Shown: positions 7,659 to 16,406, counted from the first letter of the stretch. The stretch is DNA of 64,000 nt from Clostridia bacterium (GCA_017416345.1 JAFQCR010000024.1:1-64000), one strand, 5' to 3'. The notes: a model not told the origin generated them from the sequence alone. Numbers and translations: made by a program.

Positions 7659-9083
7659 ATGAAATTATCAGATATTATGAAGGAGAACGCAGGCCGTTTT
7701 GCCGATGTTGAGATAACCGGCCTTACCTGCGACTCTCGTAACGTAACCAAGGGTTCGGTCTTTGTCTGCATCAACGGTGCTGCGCAGGACGGTCACAAGT
7801 ACGCCAAAAGCGCTTATGACAGCGGTGCGGCCGTGATCGTATGTGAAAAGGACACGGGGCTTGATAATCAGATCTTTGTTGAGGACAGCCGCAAGGAATA
7901 TGCAAAAATGTCGGCAAATTGGTTCTCAAATCCTGCAAAGAAGCTTAAAATAATAGGTGTAACGGGCACCAACGGCAAGACCTCGGTCTCATATATGATC
8001 AAGGAGATACTCGAAAACTGCGGTCATAAGGTTGGTCTTGTGGGCACTATTCAGAATATGATTGGCGACGAGATCCTGCCCTCAAAGAACACGACCCCCT
8101 CGGGTTATGAGCTGCAGTCGATGTTCTCGCTGATGGTAGCCGCAGGCTGTGACTACTGTGTTATGGAGGTCTCCTCGCACGCACTTGATCAGGACCGTGT
8201 TTACGGTATCGAGTTTGAGGCCGCTTTGTTTACCAACCTCACGCAGGACCATCTTGATTATCACATCACAATGGAAAACTACCTTATGGCCAAGAAAAAG
8301 CTGTTCAAGTGTTGTAAGGTTGCCGTAATGAACCGTGATGACAGCTATTTTGAAGCTATGGCAGACGGTCTTACTTGCCGTACCGTTACCTATTCGGTAG
8401 GCGGTGAAGCTGATTATTTGGCCTTGAATCCCGTGCTTCGTCCCGACGGCTCTGAATTTGACCTTTCGGTGAACGGCAAGGTTACTCACGTAAAAACCTC
8501 TATCGGCGGCAAGTTTACACCGTATAACGCAATGTGTGCCGCTTCGTGCATGATGGAGCTCGGCTTCAGCGCTGAAAAAATCTCCGATGCTTTTGCCAAG
8601 ATGAAGGGTGTCAAGGGCAGGGCAGAGGTCGTGCCTTGCGATAAGGGCTTTACCGTTATTATCGACTACGCCCACACTCCCGACGGTCTTGAGAATATTC
8701 TCAAAACATTTGCCGAGTGCGAAAAGAACCGTCTTATAGTGCTGTTCGGTTGCGGCGGCGACCGTGACCGTACCAAGCGTCCCAAAATGGGCGCAATTGC
8801 GGCAAACAATGCCGATCATGTCATTGTAACAAGCGACAATCCCCGATCTGAAGACCCTTCAGCAATCATTTCCGATATACTTGAAGGAATGCGTGGCTGT
8901 GAGGAAAAATACGAGGTTGTTGAAAATCGTGTGGAAGCTATAAAAAAAGCCGTGCAAATTGCCGCAAAAGGTGATATAATCATCTTAGCAGGCAAAGGAC
9001 ACGAAACTTATCAGATCTTGAAAGACGGAACCATTCATCTTGATGAGCGAGAGGTCGTTGCCGAAGCATTGAAAGAGATCTGA
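7659..9083 (+). CDS. murE: UDP-N-acetylmuramoyl-tripeptide synthetase MurE
   Basis: 474 aa. MurE adds the third amino acid of the peptidoglycan stem, usually meso-diaminopimelate or L-lysine, to UDP-MurNAc-L-Ala-D-Glu with ATP. The P-loop GTNGKTS follows ITGVTG-like sequence near 105-115. VIIDYAHTPDGLENIL is conserved in Mur ligases. The substrate loop reads DNPRSEDP, and the DNPR motif is the mark of diaminopimelate-adding enzymes. The ATG at 7659 is preferred because AAAGGA (7647-7652) precedes it by six bases; earlier in-frame ATGs at 7641 and 7644 overlap the PBP stop. Confidence 0.96.
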   Translation: MKLSDIMKENAGRFADVEITGLTCDSRNVTKGSVFVCINGAAQDGHKYAKSAYDSGAAVIVCEKDTGLDNQIFVEDSRKEYAKMSANWFSNPAKKLKIIGVTGTNGKTSVSYMIKEILENCGHKVGLVGTIQNMIGDEILPSKNTTPSGYELQSMFSLMVAAGCDYCVMEVSSHALDQDRVYGIEFEAALFTNLTQDHLDYHITMENYLMAKKKLFKCCKVAVMNRDDSYFEAMADGLTCRTVTYSVGGEADYLALNPVLRPDGSEFDLSVNGKVTHVKTSIGGKFTPYNAMCAASCMMELGFSAEKISDAFAKMKGVKGRAEVVPCDKGFTVIIDYAHTPDGLENILKTFAECEKNRLIVLFGCGGDRDRTKRPKMGAIAANNADHVIVTSDNPRSEDPSAIISDILEGMRGCEEKYEVVENRVEAIKKAVQIAAKGDIIILAGKGHETYQILKDGTIHLDEREVVAEALKEI

Positions 9084-9101
9084 GCTTTGGAGGATTAAAT
9101 T

Positions 9102-10121
9102 ATGGTAGGCTTGATACCCGTTGTTGCCGCTCTTGTCGGCTTTGTTGCGGCTTATACCTTGGGAATTCCCGCTATTCCGATGTTAAAGAGGCTTAAATTC
9201 GGTCAAACTATACGTGAGGAAGGTCCCGATTGGCATAAATCCAAGCAGGGAACACCCACAATGGGCGGAATACTTATCGCAATAGGCGTTGTGCTGGGTG
9301 TTGCCGTTGCAATGGGTGTTAGCGGTCTTTTGGGTGGAGACCTGGGCAAGGAATTTAGCTATAAGCTTTCCTTCACCAAAATATTTGCTGGCTTGGGTCT
9401 TGCGATAGGTATGGGTCTTATCGGATTCATTGATGACTACATAAAGGTCGTCAAAAAGAGAAACCTCGGACTTACCGCTTCACAAAAGACCGTTTTGCAG
9501 GCAGTTGTTACTGCGGCCTACCTTATAAGTCTTGCTTTGGCAGGCCTTAAGGCCACCTGGATACCTTTTTACGGATATATTAATGTAACCTCGGGCTTTG
9601 GAATTTTGTTCTGGCCTATTGCGTTTTTCTTTATTTACGGTTTTACCAATGCCGTAAACCTTACCGACGGTATCGACGGTCTGGCTTCAAGCGTAACGCT
9701 GGTGGTTGCCGTTGCATTTATGCTGATGGCAGGCTCGTTTGACTTTTTGGGTATCAACATCATTTCGGCCGCTTTGGCAGGTGCTTTGATCGGTTTCCTT
9801 GTTTGGAACTGGCATCCTGCAAAGATATTTATGGGCGACACCGGTTCGATGTTCCTCGGCGGAATGGTCGTGGCGCTTGCATTTTCGATCGACCGTCCGG
9901 TTTATCTGCTTTTGGCCGGTATAATCTACCTTATTGAGGCGTTTTCAGTAATTCTGCAGGTCTTCTGGTTCAAAAAAACCGGCAAGCGTCTGTTTAAAAT
10001 GAGCCCCATTCATCACCATTTTGAAAAATCGGGCTGGAGCGAGGTCAAGATAGTTATAGTATTCTCGCTCATCACCCTTATCGGTTGCGGTATCTGTGTT
10101 GCCGCAGTAAAATTATTCTGA
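9102..10121 (+). CDS. mraY: Phospho-N-acetylmuramoyl-pentapeptide-transferase MraY
   Basis: 339 aa polytopic membrane enzyme with about ten helices. It transfers phospho-MurNAc-pentapeptide from UDP to undecaprenyl phosphate, giving lipid I. Conserved features include KQGTPTMGG, GFIDDYIKV (magnesium-binding Asp pair), NLTDGIDGLA and the cytoplasmic SPIHHHFEKSGW motif. GGAGGA precedes the ATG. murF, which usually separates murE and mraY, is missing here. Confidence 0.97.
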   Translation: MVGLIPVVAALVGFVAAYTLGIPAIPMLKRLKFGQTIREEGPDWHKSKQGTPTMGGILIAIGVVLGVAVAMGVSGLLGGDLGKEFSYKLSFTKIFAGLGLAIGMGLIGFIDDYIKVVKKRNLGLTASQKTVLQAVVTAAYLISLALAGLKATWIPFYGYINVTSGFGILFWPIAFFFIYGFTNAVNLTDGIDGLASSVTLVVAVAFMLMAGSFDFLGINIISAALAGALIGFLVWNWHPAKIFMGDTGSMFLGGMVVALAFSIDRPVYLLLAGIIYLIEAFSVILQVFWFKKTGKRLFKMSPIHHHFEKSGWSEVKIVIVFSLITLIGCGICVAAVKLF

Positions 10122-10137
10122 TAGAAGGAAAATTTAT

Positions 10138-10218
10138 ATGATAATTCTGTTTATCGGTGCAGCAGTAGCCGTTGTTGCATTGGGAATTATCGGTGTTATG
10201 GCTTTGATACGCCGATAA
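10138..10218 (+). CDS. 26-aa single-pass membrane peptide in the dcw cluster
   Basis: A short ORF that fits the gap between mraY and ftsW: ATG with GAAGG nine bases before it, stop at 10216-10218. The peptide is one hydrophobic helix rich in Ala, Val, Gly and Ile, ending in MALIRR, so it would insert with a positive C-terminus. It begins 16 bases after mraY, and the next gene has its own strong ribosome binding site. It stands where murD lies in many Firmicutes. No family was recognised. It could be a small partner of MraY or FtsW, but function is unknown. Confidence 0.65.
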   Translation: MIILFIGAAVAVVALGIIGVMALIRR

Positions 10219-10245
10219 TACACTTAAAAGAAGGAGGAGATCTGT

Positions 10246-11403
10246 TTGGCTGATAAGAAAACACTAAAAAAAGAAGGCTTTTTCTCAAAGCTTTTCGTAA
10301 GCGGCAAGATGGATCTTACCTTCCTGGTTTTGTTGCTGATAATTCTCACTATCGGTCTTGTAATGCTGTTTTCGGCAAGCTATATTTTTGCCGATACCTA
10401 TTACGGCAACAGCTATTATTTCATCACCAAGCAGGCTGGCTTTGCCGTTTTCGGTGTGCTTATGATGCTGTTTGTTTCCAAGATCGATTACCACTTTATA
10501 AGGAAATTCGCCATTCCGTTTTATCTTTTGATGGTAGGTTTTCTTGTTGTCATGCTTATATTACCGCCAATGGTGCAGGGAACAAGCGTTAAACGTTGGT
10601 TTTCTTTGGGCCCCATTAACTTTCAGCCGTCTGAGCTTGCAAAGTTTGCGGTAATACTTTTACTGGCACACCTTATAGCGGCCAATCAGAAGCTGATGAA
10701 GACCTTTAAATTCGGCGTTCTGTTTTTGGGACTTTTAGTAGGTGTTGTTTGTGTGCTGGTCGTACTTGAGCCGCACCTTTCGGCAACCGTTCTTATATTC
10801 CTTATCGGTGCCGTTATGATGATAGTCGGCGGTATGAAGCTGAGATATCTTTTTATCGGTCTCGGCGTTGTTGCCGCAGGCGCAACGGCTGTTTTAAGCG
10901 GACTTGTGACCTATGCCCAGGACCGTATAACCTATTGGTTAAATCCTTGGGCCGCACCGGTCGGTGAAGGCTATCAGACCATCCAGTCTTTGCTTTCCAT
11001 CGGTTCGGGCGGATGGCTGGGCAGAGGACTCGGTCAATCAAGACAAAAGTACCTTTGGGTGCCCGAGCCGCATAATGACTTTATTTTTTCCATCGTTTGC
11101 GAGGAACTCGGCTTCATCGGAGCAATGATAATTATCATTCTGTTCTGCCTTTTGATGTGGAGAGGCTTTGTCATCGCTATGAAGGCTCCCGACAAGTTCG
11201 GCTCGATGCTTGCTCTTGGCCTTACCTTCCAGGTAGGACTTCAGATGGCACTCAACGTTCTTGTCGTTACCAATACCATTCCCAACACCGGCATCAGCCT
11301 TCCTTTCTTCAGCTACGGCGGAACATCCTTGGTGATTCTGTTGCTGGAAATGGGAGTAATACTGTCAATATCACGAAGTTGTAATTCGGATAAGACCCTT
11401 TAA
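10246..11403 (+). CDS. FtsW/SpoVE-type SEDS peptidoglycan glycosyltransferase
   Basis: 385 aa, about ten membrane helices. SEDS proteins polymerise lipid II into glycan strands with a cognate class B PBP, here very likely the PASTA PBP upstream. Marks are FQPSELAKFA, the loop with PEPHNDFIFSIVCEELG holding the essential Asp, and SYGGTSL near the end. Translation starts at TTG 10246 behind AAGGAGGAG. It could be the vegetative FtsW, the sporulation SpoVE, or serve both. Confidence 0.93.
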   Translation: MADKKTLKKEGFFSKLFVSGKMDLTFLVLLLIILTIGLVMLFSASYIFADTYYGNSYYFITKQAGFAVFGVLMMLFVSKIDYHFIRKFAIPFYLLMVGFLVVMLILPPMVQGTSVKRWFSLGPINFQPSELAKFAVILLLAHLIAANQKLMKTFKFGVLFLGLLVGVVCVLVVLEPHLSATVLIFLIGAVMMIVGGMKLRYLFIGLGVVAAGATAVLSGLVTYAQDRITYWLNPWAAPVGEGYQTIQSLLSIGSGGWLGRGLGQSRQKYLWVPEPHNDFIFSIVCEELGFIGAMIIIILFCLLMWRGFVIAMKAPDKFGSMLALGLTFQVGLQMALNVLVVTNTIPNTGISLPFFSYGGTSLVILLLEMGVILSISRSCNSDKTL

Positions 11404-11415
11404 AGGAGGAGCGTT

Positions 11416-12531
11416 ATGCATATAGTATTCGCCGGTGGCGGAACGGCCGGACATATAAATCCTGCTATTGCGGTTGCAGGATATTTAAAGCAGATAAATC
11501 CCGATTGCAAGATAAGCTTCATTGGCACAAAGAGGGGAATGGAAAGTCGACTTGTGCCGCTTGAGGGCTACGATTTTTATACTATAGATGTTGCAGGCTT
11601 TCAAAGAAAGCTTACTTTGAAAAATATCGGACGTAATATCAGCGCCGCTTATAAGGCTGTTACGTCCTCGTTTGCATCCAAAAAACTGCTTAAAAAGCTG
11701 CAACCCGATGTCGTTGTCGGAACGGGTGGCTACGTTTGCGGACCTGTATTGCGAACAGCCGCAAAAATGGGTATTAAGACCGCTGTTCACGAAGCTAATG
11801 CTTACCCCGGTATGACCATAAAAATGCTTGCACCGCTTGTTGATTGCGTTATGATAGCAATGGAGGATGCGGTAAAGAATGTAAACGCCAAAAATCCCCC
11901 CGTTATCACGGGTAATCCTATACGTCAGTCGCTGACCGCCATTTCAAAGAGTGAGGCAAGAAAGCGACTCGGTATCCCCGAAGATAAAAAAGTCCTGCTG
12001 TCCTTTGGCGGAAGCCTTGGAGCAAGAGCCATTAACAATGCCGTGCTGACGGTGATTGAATACGGCTTGAAGAACAAAGAATTTATACATATCCACGGCA
12101 CGGGAAAGTCCGGTTACACAGATTTTTTGACCAAAGCCACCGAGCTTGGTTATACCGAGGACAACGGATGTGTGAAGATCCTTGAGTACATTGACAATAT
12201 GGATGAAATGATGGCGGCGGCCGATGTTGTTATCAGCCGTGCAGGTGCTATGTCGGTCAACGAGCTGCAGGTCTGCGGAAAGCCGTCAATACTCATTCCT
12301 TCGCCTTATGTTGCCGAAAACCATCAGTTCCATAATGCTATGTCGTTAAAAAGAGTCAATGCGGCCGAACTGATAGAGGAAAAGGATCTTAACGGTGAAT
12401 CGCTTTTAACCGCCGTTAAAGAGCTGATCTTTGACGACGCAAGACTTTCCGAAATGTCAAAGGCGGCAAAGGACTCAGCCATAACCGACGCTCACAAGCG
12501 TATTGCCGAGATAATTCTCAATTTAAAATAA
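11416..12531 (+). CDS. murG: UDP-GlcNAc transferase MurG
   Basis: 371 aa. MurG is a peripheral membrane GT28 enzyme that adds GlcNAc to lipid I to make lipid II. The N-terminal GGGTAGHINPA loop binds the lipid pyrophosphate. FGGSLGARAIN and the C-terminal SRAGAMSVNELQ with PYVAENHQ bind UDP-GlcNAc. AAAGGAGG precedes the ATG. It follows ftsW by 12 bases in the same transcript. Confidence 0.96.
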   Translation: MHIVFAGGGTAGHINPAIAVAGYLKQINPDCKISFIGTKRGMESRLVPLEGYDFYTIDVAGFQRKLTLKNIGRNISAAYKAVTSSFASKKLLKKLQPDVVVGTGGYVCGPVLRTAAKMGIKTAVHEANAYPGMTIKMLAPLVDCVMIAMEDAVKNVNAKNPPVITGNPIRQSLTAISKSEARKRLGIPEDKKVLLSFGGSLGARAINNAVLTVIEYGLKNKEFIHIHGTGKSGYTDFLTKATELGYTEDNGCVKILEYIDNMDEMMAAADVVISRAGAMSVNELQVCGKPSILIPSPYVAENHQFHNAMSLKRVNAAELIEEKDLNGESLLTAVKELIFDDARLSEMSKAAKDSAITDAHKRIAEIILNLK

Positions 12532-12550
12532 CGAAAATATAAATTTGGCA

Positions 12551-12574
12551 TAGTATGTACCGAGGTGCATACTA
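12551..12574 (+). promoter_or_regulatory. Hairpin masking the murA ribosome binding site
   Basis: 12551-12560 (TAGTATGTAC) pairs with 12565-12574 (GTGCATACTA): ten contiguous pairs including one G-U, closed by the tetraloop CGAG. The only Shine-Dalgarno-like sequence, GAGGTG (12562-12567), is half in the loop and half in the stem, and the TTG start follows the stem directly. This suggests control of murA translation. Confidence 0.65.
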
Positions 12575-13828
12575 TTGTCTGCTTTTAAAATAACAGGTGG
12601 AAGAAAGCTCCACGGAGATCTTAACGTCCAAGGAGCTAAAAACAGCGTTTTACCGTTACTGGCCGCATGCTTTCTGTGTGAGGGACAAAGCATTTTACAT
12701 AACTGTCCCAAGCTTTCGGATGTTAATGCGGCGTTGGATATCCTGGAGTGCCTTGGTTGCCGATGCAAAAGAGAGGGTACAACGGTTACGGTCGATTCAC
12801 AAAATTGCGATATGTTTGAGGTGCCCGAGTGCCTTATGCGTGAAATGCGGTCGTCCATTATCTTTATGGGTGCCGTTGCCGCAAGGACGGGTAAGGCATT
12901 GATGAGCCTACCCGGCGGTTGTGAGCTTGGCCCACGACCGATCGACATTCATATTGAAGCGCTGAAAAAAATGGGTGCTGTTATTGAATGCGAGTCGGGA
13001 AAGCTTATTTGTGAGTTCCCCGAAGGCATCAAAGCCGCAGATATTTATTTGCGGTTTCCGAGCGTCGGAGCCACCGAAAATGCCATGATAACCGCTACGG
13101 TTGCAAGCGGTACTACAGTCATCAGAAACGCCGCAAAAGAGCCGGAAATAATTGACCTTGCTGGATTTTTGAATAAGGCAGGCGCTTGTGTTTTGGGTGC
13201 CGGAACCGATACTGTGACCGTTATCGGAGCTCATAAGCTTTACGGTTGCGAGCACACCGTTATGCCCGATAGGATCGTTGCCGCTACCTGTATGTATGCG
13301 GTTGCCGCAGTAGGCGGCAGGGTGCGTTTGAAAAATATTGAAACCGAACATCTTTTGCCGATCATCTCAACGCTTACCGATGCAGGCTGCAATCTTGAGT
13401 ACGACGGGCATCAGATCGTTATCGTTTCCCATTCAAGACCTCATAATTTTGACACGGTCAGTACACAGCCGTACCCCGGTTTTCCGACCGATGCAGGGCC
13501 GTTGCTTATTGCTATGTCCTCGGTTTCAAAAGGAACGGGAGTTTTTATAGAAAACATATTTGACCGTAGATTTGGCTATATTGATGAACTCAACCGTATG
13601 GGCGCTAACATTAAAACGGTTGGCAGAGTGGCCATAATCAGCGGTGTAAGGCATCTTGATGCCGCTAATGTTTGTGCCGCAGATCTGCGCGGAGGAGCCG
13701 CACTTGCCGTTGCTTTAATGGCTTCACACGGAACGGCTACGGTCAAAAATACAGAGTATATCGACCGTGGCTATGACGGTTTTGAGCACACCTTTGCCAA
13801 TATAGGTGCCGATATAACAAGGATATAA
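12575..13828 (+). CDS. murA: UDP-N-acetylglucosamine 1-carboxyvinyltransferase MurA
   Basis: 417 aa. MurA transfers enolpyruvate from PEP to UDP-GlcNAc, the first committed step of peptidoglycan synthesis and the target of fosfomycin. The N-terminal GAKNSVLP motif is at about 20-27. The catalytic cysteine loop reads LPGGCELGPRPID, so Cys is kept at about position 115 and fosfomycin sensitivity would be expected from this residue. PTDAGPLL and the C-terminal LRGGAALAVAL are also conserved. Translation starts at a TTG placed right behind a hairpin that covers the ribosome binding site. Confidence 0.96.
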   Translation: MSAFKITGGRKLHGDLNVQGAKNSVLPLLAACFLCEGQSILHNCPKLSDVNAALDILECLGCRCKREGTTVTVDSQNCDMFEVPECLMREMRSSIIFMGAVAARTGKALMSLPGGCELGPRPIDIHIEALKKMGAVIECESGKLICEFPEGIKAADIYLRFPSVGATENAMITATVASGTTVIRNAAKEPEIIDLAGFLNKAGACVLGAGTDTVTVIGAHKLYGCEHTVMPDRIVAATCMYAVAAVGGRVRLKNIETEHLLPIISTLTDAGCNLEYDGHQIVIVSHSRPHNFDTVSTQPYPGFPTDAGPLLIAMSSVSKGTGVFIENIFDRRFGYIDELNRMGANIKTVGRVAIISGVRHLDAANVCAADLRGGAALAVALMASHGTATVKNTEYIDRGYDGFEHTFANIGADITRI

Positions 13829-13842
13829 AAACGGAGAAAAAT

Positions 13843-14646
13843 ATGAAGGTAGAGTATTCTGACAATGGGCGAAAGCCCCCGAAAAAGAATAAAAAACGCA
13901 AAACACGCCTTAAACCCTGGTTTTTGGCGTCGGTTGCGCTTGTTATCGTGATTGCAGTAACCGTCACCTTGATGCTCACCGTGTTCTTTAATGTGGCCGC
14001 AGTCAAGGTGATAGGAAGCAGTATGTATTCCGAAAATGCCATTATTTCCGCTTCGGGAATAAATAACGGTGATAATATCATCCGTATGTCAAAGGATGAT
14101 ATTGCCGAAAGCATTACAAAAAAACTGCCTTATGTAAAATCGGTGACGGTTTTTAAAGCATTGCCCGATACCGTTGGTATAAAGGTCACACCCGCAACCG
14201 AAAGCTACACAATTCTGACCGATGACGGTTTCTTTGTTGCCGACAAGGATTACAAAGTTCTGCGCTCTGTGTCGGAGAAAAGTGAAAAGCTGGTAAGTAT
14301 TGTTGGCCTTAACGTCAAAGCACCTGTGGCTGGTGATAAGCTTACCTTTAACGATAAACAGCAGAGAGACGTTTTAAAGCGTCTTATTGACCTTTGCAAT
14401 TCACATAATTTTGAACTCAAATATATCGACATAAAAAGTCTTGTTGATATAAAATTTGTCATCAACGGAAAACTGTACATAAAGCTTGGCAGTTACACCG
14501 AAATGGCAGGGAAGCTAACCCACTTGAACGAGATGCTCAAATCGGTTGACGATAACGTCAGCGCCAGCATTTCTTTGGTCGATTGGTCACACGATAATAA
14601 AAAAGCCGTGCTGAAGTATGAAGATACCACTCAATTTTGGAAATAA
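13843..14646 (+). CDS. ftsQ: Cell division protein FtsQ/DivIB
   Basis: 267 aa bitopic protein. A basic cytoplasmic tail (about 1-27) is followed by one membrane helix (about 28-50). A POTRA domain comes next, beginning VAAVKVIGSSMYSENAI, then the FtsQ beta domain. DivIB/FtsQ bridges FtsL and DivIC with the septal synthase. It is the last gene of the mraZ transcript and starts 14 bases after murA. The name divIB would serve as well for a Gram-positive. Confidence 0.9.
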   Translation: MKVEYSDNGRKPPKKNKKRKTRLKPWFLASVALVIVIAVTVTLMLTVFFNVAAVKVIGSSMYSENAIISASGINNGDNIIRMSKDDIAESITKKLPYVKSVTVFKALPDTVGIKVTPATESYTILTDDGFFVADKDYKVLRSVSEKSEKLVSIVGLNVKAPVAGDKLTFNDKQQRDVLKRLIDLCNSHNFELKYIDIKSLVDIKFVINGKLYIKLGSYTEMAGKLTHLNEMLKSVDDNVSASISLVDWSHDNKKAVLKYEDTTQFWK

Positions 14647-14711
14647 TTCAAGATATTGCGGTTTTATCTAAAAAATATTACTATATTTTTGATTTTTTTC
14701 AATATTTAGTA

Positions 14712-14740
14712 TTGCATTTTTATGAATTGCGTGGTAGAAT
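14712..14740 (+). promoter_or_regulatory. ftsZ promoter
   Basis: TTGCAT (14712-14717), 17 bases and TAGAAT (14735-14740), preceded by GTGG. The leader before the ATG is about 50 bases. The GTGGTAGAAT stretch recurs in two promoters near 44.3 kb. Confidence 0.7.
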
Positions 14741-14799
14741 TAACTACGGAATACTGCAAGTATAGGCATTATTATATAAAAATTGGAAGGATGATTTAA

Positions 14800-15858
14800 A
14801 TGGCATTCGAAATTGATAACGAAACTGCTGATGTAGTACAGATTAAAGTAGTCGGTGTCGGCGGCGGCGGCGGTAACGCTGTCAACCGCATGGTAGACGC
14901 AGGTGTTCGTGGTGTTGAGTTTATTGCTGTTAACACCGATAAGGCAGCACTCTTGCTCTCCAAAGCAACCCATAAGATCCAGATAGGCGAGAAGCTGACC
15001 AAGGGTCAGGGCGCTGGCGCATCTCCCGACAAGGGCGAAAGTGCAGCTCAGGAATCCAAGGACGAGATCGCAGCAGCACTCCGCAGTGCTGATATGGTAT
15101 TTATCGCAGCCGGTATGGGCGGCGGTACCGGTACCGGTGCAGCTCCCGTTGTTGCTCAGATCGCAAAGGAACTCGGAATCCTTACCGTTGGTATCGTAAC
15201 CAAGCCCTTCGCTTTTGAAGGCAGAAGAAGAATGGCTCAGGCCGAAGAGGGTATCGAGGCTCTCCGCGCACAGGTAGACAGCCTTATCGTTATCCCCAAT
15301 GAGAGACTTAAGTTCGTTTCCGAGCAGAAGATCACTCTTAAGAATGCATTTGAGATCGCTGACGATGTTCTTCGCCAGGGTGTTCAGAGCATTTCCGAGC
15401 TTATCAACGTTACCGCAATGGTCAACCTCGACTTTGCTGACGTTACCGCAGTTATGAAGGATGCAGGCTTCGCTCACATGGGCGTTGGCGTTGCAAACGG
15501 AAGAGACAAGGCAGAGCTTGCAGCTCAGAAGGCTATCACCAGCCCGCTTATCGAGACCAGCATGGAAAATGCACGTGGTGTTATCATCAGCATCATCGGT
15601 TCCGAGGATATCGGTCTGGAGGAGGTCGAACAGGCTTCTACCATCATCCACAATATGGTTCATCCCGATGCCACCATTATTTGGGGTACTCAGCTCGATC
15701 CCAACCTTGAGGATGAGATGCGTATCATCGTTGTTGCTACCGGCCTTGGCGATGACAAGGAAGAGAAGAGCCCCGCAGATGATATTCTCTCCAGCATTTC
15801 CGGCGGTGCACAGCCTGAGGATGACGGCTACATCACCATTCTTGAGAGCCTTAAGTAA
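14800..15858 (+). CDS. ftsZ: Cell division protein FtsZ
   Basis: 352 aa tubulin-like GTPase that forms the cytokinetic ring. The N-terminal [15 protein letters not shown], the tubulin signature [10 protein letters not shown] (about 105-114) and the T7-loop residues NLDFADV are intact. The GTPase and C-terminal domains end near 315. The tail is short and ends [12 protein letters not shown]; it lacks the usual DIPxFLRR-type peptide that binds FtsA and SepF, although an acidic then hydrophobic pattern remains. It has its own promoter and terminator, apart from the upstream cluster. ftsA is not next to it. Confidence 0.97.
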   Translation: MAFEIDNETADVVQIKVVGVGGGGGNAVNRMVDAGVRGVEFIAVNTDKAALLLSKATHKIQIGEKLTKGQGAGASPDKGESAAQESKDEIAAALRSADMVFIAAGMGGGTGTGAAPVVAQIAKELGILTVGIVTKPFAFEGRRRMAQAEEGIEALRAQVDSLIVIPNERLKFVSEQKITLKNAFEIADDVLRQGVQSISELINVTAMVNLDFADVTAVMKDAGFAHMGVGVANGRDKAELAAQKAITSPLIETSMENARGVIISIIGSEDIGLEEVEQASTIIHNMVHPDATIIWGTQLDPNLEDEMRIIVVATGLGDDKEEKSPADDILSSISGGAQPEDDGYITILESLK

Positions 15859-15883
15859 TTAAAAAGCTTAAAAAGTACTTACA

Positions 15884-15918
15884 GCCACCCGTTCACATTT
15901 GTGGACGGGTGGCTTTTT
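15884..15918 (+). terminator. ftsZ terminator
   Basis: GCCACCCGTTCAC (15884-15896) pairs with GTGGACGGGTGGC (15901-15913) around a 4-base loop; a T-run follows. Confidence 0.95.
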
Positions 15919-16157
15919 ATATAACGAAAACCACAGTTGCCAAGCGTATGGAGTAGGATCACCGAAAAAACTACGTGCTGTACATTTAACAAAGCTACAA
16001 AACTCCGAAGAGTCGTATCTATGTGTTCACATCTGTGAGCAACTAAATTGCATCATTTGCTGTCTGTCGTAAAGGTGTTCTCCTCATCCGTCATTGCTGC
16101 GCAATGCCACCTTCCCCGCTGGGGAAGGCAAATCTATACCATATGTTTAATACGTAG
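15919..16157. repeat. Gene-free stretch holding a dispersed CTCATCCGTCA-type repeat
   Basis: No supported gene. Bases 16083-16129 hold a palindromic element that runs CTCATCCG ... GCCACCTTCCCC ... GGGGAAGGC. It shares both ends with two copies near 30.2 kb. The rest shows no clear signal. Confidence 0.7.
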
Positions 16158-16160
16158 AAA

Positions 16161-16195
16161 AACCTCCCGTAAACGAATTTACGGGAGGTTTTTTG
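16161..16195. terminator. Bidirectional terminator between ftsZ and the secreted-protein operon
   Basis: AACCTCCCGTAAA (16161-16173) and TTTACGGGAGGTT (16178-16190) form a perfect 13-pair stem, with T's on the plus side and A's upstream that give T's on the minus strand. It ends the minus-strand transcript of the 55-aa ORF. Confidence 0.92.
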
Positions 16196-16218
16196 TGAAT
16201 TGAGATCAAGTAGGGGAG

Positions 16219-16386
16219 TTAACCCTCGGTCTTGTTTACAAGGTCGCCCCAATCGCCGGCAGGGATCGAGAGCTCGCCGTCGCCAAGGGGATCAACTTCG
16301 CCCAGGGTTGCGGCATCGTTTGCGGCGATATCGTTATCGGGGTACAATGCTTCTACAGTAAATGAAGGCTTTTCATAAAAATTCAT
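16219..16386 (-). CDS. 55-aa acidic YEKP-type peptide
   Basis: Starts at ATG 16386 with GGAGGAG seven bases upstream; stops at 16219. It begins MNFYEKPSFTVEALYPDND and continues with an acidic, Gly/Ala/Asp-rich tail that ends in NKTEG. No signal peptide, membrane segment or Cys. Short clostridial proteins starting with a YEKP box followed by an acidic tail are often seen beside secreted proteins, and some resemble precursor peptides, but no modifying enzyme is present here. It follows the large secreted protein by 20 bases and must share its transcript; the shared terminator lies just behind. Function unknown. Confidence 0.75.
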   Translation of the reverse strand: MNFYEKPSFTVEALYPDNDIAANDAATLGEVDPLGDGELSIPAGDWGDLVNKTEG

Positions 16387-16406
16387 ATCATATCTCCTCC
16401 TTCGAA

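Noticed and set aside
14740-15663. 307-codon minus-strand ORF opposite ftsZ
   Set aside because: It mirrors the ftsZ codons and runs over the ftsZ promoter; its product has only low-complexity Cys/Asn/Asp composition.
16219-16386. YEKP peptide as a RiPP precursor
   Set aside because: No Cys, no repeated core, and no modifying enzyme, protease or transporter nearby; kept only as a peptide of unknown function.
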